A stretch of DNA of 5,022 nucleotides from Bifidobacteriaceae bacterium (GTDB lineage: Bacteria; Actinomycetota; Actinomycetes; Actinomycetales; Bifidobacteriaceae): positions 1-5,022 of the forward strand of contig JAUMUB010000078.1 in NCBI GenBank assembly GCA_030530905.1, given 5' to 3'. The notes beneath the pieces are model-generated. The model was not told the origin of the DNA, ran no database searches, and worked only from the letters and a program-made list of their open reading frames with translations. Below, in pieces: positions 1-5,022 of this stretch. The position numbers and the translations under genes were made by a program. How positions within the stretch are numbered: position 1 is the stretch's first letter; every line of letters begins with the position of its first letter.

Positions 1-3000
1 GTTAGAAAAGATTCAAACACTGTTGTAGGTGATACAGCTGCATTTTTGCAACGAGGTTTAACTGAAGAGTTCATCACTCAAATCCGCAATATTTTTATTA
101 TTTTAGACAATTGTGGTATCGAAGAAAAGGATGATACTTTCAGCACTATTTTGCATAAAGCAACTCCGAATCAGCGCGTGCAATGGCAGCTTGCAATAAT
201 GCTGCACAGTGAATACTTGCTTTATATAAAAGAAAATTATCAGAGTAAAGAATATCGAATTGATACTTCTCACTTATTTATCCAAGCAATACATTGTATT
301 GAGTCTGATAATAGTATTGAAATTCCGCAAGTGTATATTGTTGACGATGCACAAAATGTTACGATTGGACAGTTTAGATTTATTGAAACATTAGCTAAAT
401 ATGGTACTCGTATTATTCTGGTGATGAATCCTGACGAGTGTGTTGAATCGTTCCGAGGAGCTAATCCAGAATACATTTTTTCGCAGGCGTGTGAAGGTGT
501 TTTACAAGCACAATGCTGTGTTGTCTGTAATCAGACTGAAAAAACAAGTTATAAGAATGTTATTGAACAGCGTATTGCAAACTCTATCACCTCGAATGAG
601 GAGAATTTACCAGCAGTTTTACAGCGCCCATGGAAGCCTAAAACTAGCAGTGATGTTAATGCTTTAGCGCAAACAGACACGAGCTTAAGTGTTAATTGGT
701 GTCAGAACATTTTTGAAGAGGCCAAGTTTATTGTGCAGGAGATGATCTCCACATACGCCAGCAAGCAAGCCTCGTGGAATGATATGGCTGTAATAGCACA
801 TGATAATAGTATTTTAGATTCTATTGCGCTTGAATTGGAACGTGCAGGTGTGCCAACTAGGTATTCCCAAAGCATGGCTTATAAGGATAATCCTCTTATT
901 CAAGGATTATTAGCACTTATCGAGCTTGCTCTTATTAAACAGCGTGGAATTAATGCAATAGATTGTGATATTCAAAGTTTTGCAGCTCGTTTACGAGCAT
1001 TATGTGGTTCCGTGATAAGTAGCGGCATTATTAATCCACGAGTTCACGGTGATTTACGTAATATTGAAAACTCAATGAATATGCTCATCTCAATTTCACA
1101 ATTGTTGAGTGAGAGTGAGCAAGCACAGGATGAAACTTCAGAAGCGTACTCTGCTTCGGTTTTACTTCGCGAAGTTTCGCAATCATGGCAGAATATTCAG
1201 CAGCAATGGTCTCGTCAGCGAGAAGAAATGCAAGCAGCAGCATATGATTCACAAGTTAAAGTTGATAACTCCTTGCTTGAAAGCCGTGATGATTTCTTAA
1301 CAGTCCCTGCACTGTACATGTTGTTATGGTTTGCAGATAGTGAAAAAACGCTACTAAATTTCATAGTGAGTACTTGTAAGGTTTCCTCCCACGGAGAACT
1401 TTTTGAAGCAATGTTTGCGCTTGTTGAAAAAATTTCAACAATAATTGAGAAGCAGCATGAAAATATTTATCAGACTATTAGTGAAGTCTGGAAACAGTGT
1501 AATATTCAAAATTATTGGCAGAATCAGGCAATTTCTCGAACAAGTCAAACCGTATACGCGAATCAGATACTCGATAATGCTAATGGGTTCTTCCAATATC
1601 TTGCTAATAATTATGAAGATTTTAACAGTTTGCAAGAGTTTATTACGCATATACAGAGTATGTTTATTCAGCCTGATTCTTTAGCGCAAATTGCGCCACA
1701 AGTAGATGCTGTGGATTTGTATACTTCTGCAAGTATTCGAGAAAAGAAACACTACGTGTGGTTAATGCGTATGCAGAATAGTACGTGGCCAAACATGCAT
1801 TTGAGAAACACCATGTTTAGTGGTGAGGAGCTTTTAAACATGGTGTTGCATGAGCTACAAGATACTCAAGCCAGCGTTGACAATTCTAATGCTGTTCTGG
1901 AGCAATTTCGTGCCTTGCTGCAGAATGAACAGAAGTCGTTGCTCGTTTCTTTGTCTTGTGCTCAAAAGCGTTTGCAAATTACCGCAGTTGTTAATAGTGA
2001 TGATTCTGCGTCAGAATTCTTGTATACATACATGCCAGAGTTGTGTAATCGCAATGAGGAGAATCAGGTTGAAAAATTTGTGAAGCTGCAATCACAAGAG
2101 CAGAGTATTAATGTTCGCTCATTATTGGCAAAAGCGAGAAGTATCTTAAGTGTTGACGATCCGCAATATTCTGACGAAATGCGTTCTGATGCTGTTAATG
2201 CTCTTGAAATTCTTAAAGCTCATCATATTCTTGGAGCTGATGAGAGGCAGTGGCCTTTTGCGTATCCTGATGACTATGTTGATGACGAAGCAAAATATAA
2301 TGCGAATTTAGAGTATGTATCAGTTGCAAGCTTGTTGCCAGAGGCAGCTGAATATGATGATACTGAGAAAACTGTGGTGTTGTCTCCTTCAAATGTAGAT
2401 TCTATTTGGGGTTGCCCGATTTGTTATCTTATTGACTCGAAGTTCAAAGGACCTAGTTCGTCAAATTTGAGCGCGCAATTTGGTACGATGATTCACAATG
2501 TTGCTCGTATTGCTTGCGAAGAGAAGAAATTGGATTTTGCTGAAAATCAGATAGGCGAAACTTTAGAGGATAAGCAAGCATATGTTGCTGAGCAAATCAT
2601 GCAGATTATTCAAGATCATTCGTATGAGCGCGGAAAAGCTGCAAGTTTGCAGGATGTGTTTAAAAATATTAAATTCGATAACATTTGCACGGATATTGCT
2701 AATAATATTGCTCAGTATTTCGTTTACTCATATAAAAGCGATAATGCAAAGATTTATCCTTTAGTGTCTGAATTGAAACAATCATACGTGGAGAAGGAGT
2801 TTAACGCCACGTTTGGTATTTCAGATATTACGCAGCTGCTTCGTAATTCTTCGCCACAATTTGAAGATATTACTGAGGAAGAAACATATTATATTCTAGG
2901 ATTTTTAATTGGTGGATGGCCAGAAGGTTTAAATATCAATACTAAGGTGAAGCTCACTGGGCGAATTGACCGTTTAGAAGAGCGTCAAAACGAAAATGGG

Positions 3001-3573
3001 GAGCTTGAATATCGAATTATTGACTATAAAACAACTTCTAAGAAGCATAAGGCAATTGATATATATTCAGATTTGCAGCTTGTATGTTATCAGTTAGGTT
3101 TGTATTTTGATGAGAATAATAAGCAAACTCATCCAAATATTATTTTTAGTGCGCTATTTGATGTAATATTCCAGTCAAGTCCTGCAAAATATAGTAAGGG
3201 TAATGAGAATGCGTATCAGCCGCCTCTTATTGTGAATAATGCTATTACAACAAATACTTATGGTCAGCCACCTCGTTTGTATTTAAAAAATTACGATAAT
3301 ATGTGGGTGAATACGCCTGTTCCTGTGATTACTCCATATAAAGTAAGGAAGAAAATCTGGGATGAGTTTCGCACTTTATCTCAAACAGATGGTTTAGAAA
3401 CATGTTGGGCATTGAGCATGATTGCTCGAGTATTTTATGCTGCTGGAATTGTGAATTCTAATCGTATTATTATGCGTTGTACAAGTGATCATCAGGTCAA
3501 TTGTTTCCATAAAGATATATGTCCTGTTTGTCCGCAGACTGTGGACACTGTATATGAGGTGAGAGAAGTATGA
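1..3573 (+). CDS. adnA: AdnA-like helicase-nuclease subunit, 5' partial
   Basis: Probable AdnA-type subunit of an actinobacterial double-strand-break resection helicase-nuclease, acting on DNA ends in the cytoplasm. The frame is open from base 1 (1190 residues visible). The TTG at 46 is only a possible start codon inside the domain, so the real start and Walker A lie upstream. Motor remnants: Walker B-like VDDAQ (340-354), motif III-like NPDECVESFRGA (427-462), a motif V region (1711-1794) and a motif VI region (1927-1974). The last two lack the usual key residues. The C-terminal PD-(D/E)XK RecB-family nuclease is intact: LSPS (2380-2391), GTMIH with His at 2494, GRID with Asp at 2968, DYKT with Asp at 3022 and Lys at 3028, and QLVCY with Gln at 3076 and Tyr at 3088. 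Cysteines at 2413, 2422, 3478, 3502, 3520 and 3529 flank the nuclease and may bind an Fe-S cluster. It ends in an ATGA overlap with the next gene. The helicase-nuclease assignment is firm; the AdnA name rests on gene order and architecture. Confidence 0.85.
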   Translation, partial: VRKDSNTVVGDTAAFLQRGLTEEFITQIRNIFIILDNCGIEEKDDTFSTILHKATPNQRVQWQLAIMLHSEYLLYIKENYQSKEYRIDTSHLFIQAIHCIESDNSIEIPQVYIVDDAQNVTIGQFRFIETLAKYGTRIILVMNPDECVESFRGANPEYIFSQACEGVLQAQCCVVCNQTEKTSYKNVIEQRIANSITSNEENLPAVLQRPWKPKTSSDVNALAQTDTSLSVNWCQNIFEEAKFIVQEMISTYASKQASWNDMAVIAHDNSILDSIALELERAGVPTRYSQSMAYKDNPLIQGLLALIELALIKQRGINAIDCDIQSFAARLRALCGSVISSGIINPRVHGDLRNIENSMNMLISISQLLSESEQAQDETSEAYSASVLLREVSQSWQNIQQQWSRQREEMQAAAYDSQVKVDNSLLESRDDFLTVPALYMLLWFADSEKTLLNFIVSTCKVSSHGELFEAMFALVEKISTIIEKQHENIYQTISEVWKQCNIQNYWQNQAISRTSQTVYANQILDNANGFFQYLANNYEDFNSLQEFITHIQSMFIQPDSLAQIAPQVDAVDLYTSASIREKKHYVWLMRMQNSTWPNMHLRNTMFSGEELLNMVLHELQDTQASVDNSNAVLEQFRALLQNEQKSLLVSLSCAQKRLQITAVVNSDDSASEFLYTYMPELCNRNEENQVEKFVKLQSQEQSINVRSLLAKARSILSVDDPQYSDEMRSDAVNALEILKAHHILGADERQWPFAYPDDYVDDEAKYNANLEYVSVASLLPEAAEYDDTEKTVVLSPSNVDSIWGCPICYLIDSKFKGPSSSNLSAQFGTMIHNVARIACEEKKLDFAENQIGETLEDKQAYVAEQIMQIIQDHSYERGKAASLQDVFKNIKFDNICTDIANNIAQYFVYSYKSDNAKIYPLVSELKQSYVEKEFNATFGISDITQLLRNSSPQFEDITEEETYYILGFLIGGWPEGLNINTKVKLTGRIDRLEERQNENGELEYRIIDYKTTSKKHKAIDIYSDLQLVCYQLGLYFDENNKQTHPNIIFSALFDVIFQSSPAKYSKGNENAYQPPLIVNNAITTNTYGQPPRLYLKNYDNMWVNTPVPVITPYKVRKKIWDEFRTLSQTDGLETCWALSMIARVFYAAGIVNSNRIIMRCTSDHQVNCFHKDICPVCPQTVDTVYEVREV
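3556..3562 (+). promoter_or_regulatory. Shine-Dalgarno of the AdnB-like gene
   Basis: GAGGTGA lies 7 bases before the ATG at 3570. It is a seven-base match to the core of the consensus Shine-Dalgarno AAGGAGGTGATC. It sits inside the last codons of the upstream gene, whose TGA stop overlaps the ATG as ATGA. This fixes the start of the second gene and suggests translational coupling, which would favour equal amounts of the two subunits. Confidence 0.8.
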
Positions 3574-4229
3574 GCGAAAAAATTATTTTAAGCGATGAGC
3601 AAGCTTCAATAGTTAACGCTCCTGAGAATGCTAATATGCTGATTGTAGCAGGCGCTGGTAGTGGTAAAACGTTTACGATGACACAAAGAATAGTGCATCT
3701 TATTACTAAAGATCATGTTCCACCGCATAAAATTCTTGGACTTACTTTTACTCGTAAAGCAGCTGCAGAATTATTATCACGCGTTAATAATGCTGTTGCA
3801 CAATTGCGAGATGACAATAATCAGGATTTCTTACAATATTTTCTGAAGCCAAATGTGCAAACATATGACTCGTTTTTTCAATCAATTGTGCGTCATTATG
3901 GTTTGCTTATCGGTTTTGATTCCACCGCTCAGCCGTTAAGTTCTGCGGGATGTAAGCAAATTATGGCTGATGTGCTGGCTCAATATGATAATCTTGAGAA
4001 ATTTTATGAGGTTGAATACACTCAAAGTTCAATAGTTATTCAGGCTGCGCTTGAATTATATAACGACATGTCAAGCTCAATGATAGGTGAGCAGTGTATG
4101 AGTATTGCGCAAGCTGTTGAGCGGGTTCGCAGTATTGATACGCAGCTTTTGGCAACACTTGAAAAAATTGATGAGAGTATCGCTAATGGGGTTGTTCCAG
4201 TAAAATCACAAAAAAAGAAAAAGCATTAG
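3570..4229 (+). CDS. adnB: AdnB-like UvrD-family helicase, N-terminal fragment ended by amber codon
   Basis: First 219 residues of a UvrD/PcrA-like superfamily 1 helicase, by order and content the AdnB-type motor subunit partnering the gene upstream. The start is the ATG in the ATGA overlap, with a strong ribosome binding site. Visible motifs: Q-motif glutamine at residue 11 (LSDEQ), Walker A AGAGSGKT at 27-34 with Lys33, motif Ia LTFTRKAAA at 58-66, and motif Ib-like TYDSFF at 98-103. The fragment ends in a lysine-rich stretch (residues 215-218) and His219, then TAG. It stops inside what should be the 1B or linker region before Walker B, so alone it has no complete ATPase site. Related AdnB proteins are about 1100 residues long with a C-terminal nuclease, so this is a severe truncation. 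The missing part continues in the same frame after the stop. Functional as a separate polypeptide is possible but unlikely. Confidence 0.8.
   Translation: MSEKIILSDEQASIVNAPENANMLIVAGAGSGKTFTMTQRIVHLITKDHVPPHKILGLTFTRKAAAELLSRVNNAVAQLRDDNNQDFLQYFLKPNVQTYDSFFQSIVRHYGLLIGFDSTAQPLSSAGCKQIMADVLAQYDNLEKFYEVEYTQSSIVIQAALELYNDMSSSMIGEQCMSIAQAVERVRSIDTQLLATLEKIDESIANGVVPVKSQKKKKH
4227..4229 (+). other. In-frame amber codon interrupting the AdnB-like gene
   Basis: TAG in the context CAT TAG CAT. It is the only stop in this frame from 3570 to the window end. Homologous helicase sequence resumes immediately downstream in the same frame, so a single-base substitution (for example from CAG, AAG or GAG) explains it better than an indel, which would have shifted the downstream frame. 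It follows an A7 run (4210-4216) and an A5 run (4218-4222) in an AT-rich, probably poorly conserved linker. Confidence 0.9.
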
Positions 4230-5022
4230 CATATTAACAATAATACGGAATTATATAAAGATTATCATGTATCAATACTTAAAAATATACTTAAAACAAG
4301 TAAAAGGAGATTGCTACTTCTTGATTTGGTTGAAGCGTATGATCGTGCAAAACAAGAGCGCGGCGTAGCTGAGTACAGTGATTTTACTATTGCCGCATAT
4401 AGATTAATTACCTTATTTCCTGATATTCGAAAAAAGTATCGTGAAATGTATTCTCATGTGCTGCTTGACGAGTATCAGGATACATCAAGCACGCAGTCAG
4501 CGCTTCTTACCGCGTTATTTCACGATACGATTGAGGGGTCTTCTTCAAGCTCGTTAAGTGCGGTTGGCGACCCATTTCAGTCAATTTATGAATGGCGAGG
4601 AGCAAGTCCTGGAGCGTTTAAAATATTTATGCAGTCTCTAGGATTGAGCTCTCAGGTTGACGAGAATAGTGATGTTTACACCCTTTCACAAACTCGACGT
4701 AATTCGCGTTTAGTATTGGAAAGTGCGAATATTATTACTAAAGCATTGCGTGAAGAAAATAATAAACATAATGCTTATCCCAGTAATGTTCAATTTGATG
4801 ATGTAGAAGTAAAACAGCTGAAAACTCTACCTAATGCACCCCGAGGATGCGTAGGAGTCTTGGCCTTTAAAGCAAAAGATACTGTTGAGAAGGATCAAGA
4901 AAATACGACTCCTACTTCACACTATCAAGCTGCAGTGGGATTTGTTAAAAAAGCAGTTGAAAAATATGCAGATAAAAATAATCCAAATGATACTCCTCAC
5001 ATAGCTTTGCTATTTAGAAGTA
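4230..5022 (+). pseudogene. adnB: Rest of the AdnB-like helicase after the stop, 3' partial
   Basis: The same frame as the ATG at 3570 stays open for 264 codons to the window edge. It encodes the remainder of the first motor domain and the start of the next. Counting residues through the stop codon, Walker B VLLDEYQDTS is at about 297-306 (Asp300, Glu301), motif III VGDPFQSIYEWRGA at 332-345, and the motif IV region TLSQTRRNSR at 371-380 (Arg376, Arg377). The last visible residues IALLFRS resemble the segment after motif IV in UvrD-like proteins. All key residues expected here are present, so the coding sequence shows no decay beyond the one TAG. Motifs V and VI and any C-terminal nuclease would lie beyond the window. 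A separate start is doubtful. AGGAGA (4305-4310) is too close to the TTG at 4311 (0 bases between) and too far from the TTG at 4326 (15 bases), and the ATG at 4446 would leave little before Walker B. Such a fragment would lack Walker A. It could also be a readthrough product or part of an intact gene if the TAG is a sequencing error. Confidence 0.8.

Noticed and set aside
46..48. TTG as the start codon of the first gene
   Set aside because: The frame is open upstream to base 1, there is no convincing ribosome binding site, and a start here would delete the Walker A half expected of the family.
270..1650. Minus-strand open frames at 270-476 and 1435-1650
   Set aside because: They lie fully inside the clearly coding AdnA-like gene, are short, and show no recognisable motif.
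4240..4254. Inverted repeat ATAAT-acgga-ATTAT just after the stop, as a terminator or readthrough-stimulating hairpin
   Set aside because: Only five A-T pairs with a five-base loop and no following T-run. It is too weak to support either role in AT-rich DNA.
4200..4310. Frameshift in the poly-A tract as the cause of the premature stop
   Set aside because: Sequence before and after the TAG is in the same frame, and the frame right after the stop already reads like helicase linker (LYKDY, then KRRLLLLDLV). An indel would need a second compensating indel.
4530..4562. Serine-rich repeat (SSSSS) before motif III as a repeat element
   Set aside because: It is a short low-complexity loop using mixed serine codons at a variable point between Walker B and motif III, not a DNA repeat.

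Overview
The window is an AT-rich, tightly packed bacterial segment carrying parts of two co-directional genes on the + strand. Together they look like an actinobacterial AdnA-AdnB type helicase-nuclease, the RecBCD/AddAB counterpart that processes DNA double-strand breaks. The AT-rich codon use combined with actinobacterial-style subunits and gene order suggests a low-GC member of the Bifidobacteriaceae, with Gardnerella as the best guess. That assignment is inference from protein character, not from a database match.

Layout: positions 1-3573 hold the 3' part of an AdnA-like gene. Its reading frame is already open at base 1, so the true start and the Walker A motif lie upstream. It contains the later part of a degenerate UvrD-like motor and a complete C-terminal RecB-type PD-(D/E)XK nuclease domain with a cysteine-rich tail. 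The second gene starts at 3570 in an ATGA overlap behind a strong Shine-Dalgarno, so the two are translationally coupled. It encodes a UvrD-like motor with canonical Q, Walker A, Ia, Walker B, III and IV motifs, and it runs off the right edge.

The main anomaly is in the second gene. An in-frame TAG at 4227-4229 ends the polypeptide after 219 residues, between the Walker A half and the Walker B half of the motor. The same frame then stays open for all 264 remaining codons and encodes well-preserved helicase motifs. This fits one nonsense substitution in an AT-rich linker, not a frameshift. Three explanations remain: a recent pseudogene, a sequencing error, or a gene expressed as two pieces or by readthrough.

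If both proteins were intact, the AdnB-like subunit would be expected to power DNA translocation while the AdnA-like subunit supplies a nuclease and a probably weak or inactive motor. Because the AdnA-like motor looks degenerate, loss of the AdnB-like motor would probably inactivate the complex. I see no mobile element, RNA gene, CRISPR array or terminator. The only non-coding bases are those that the amber codon nominally leaves untranslated.
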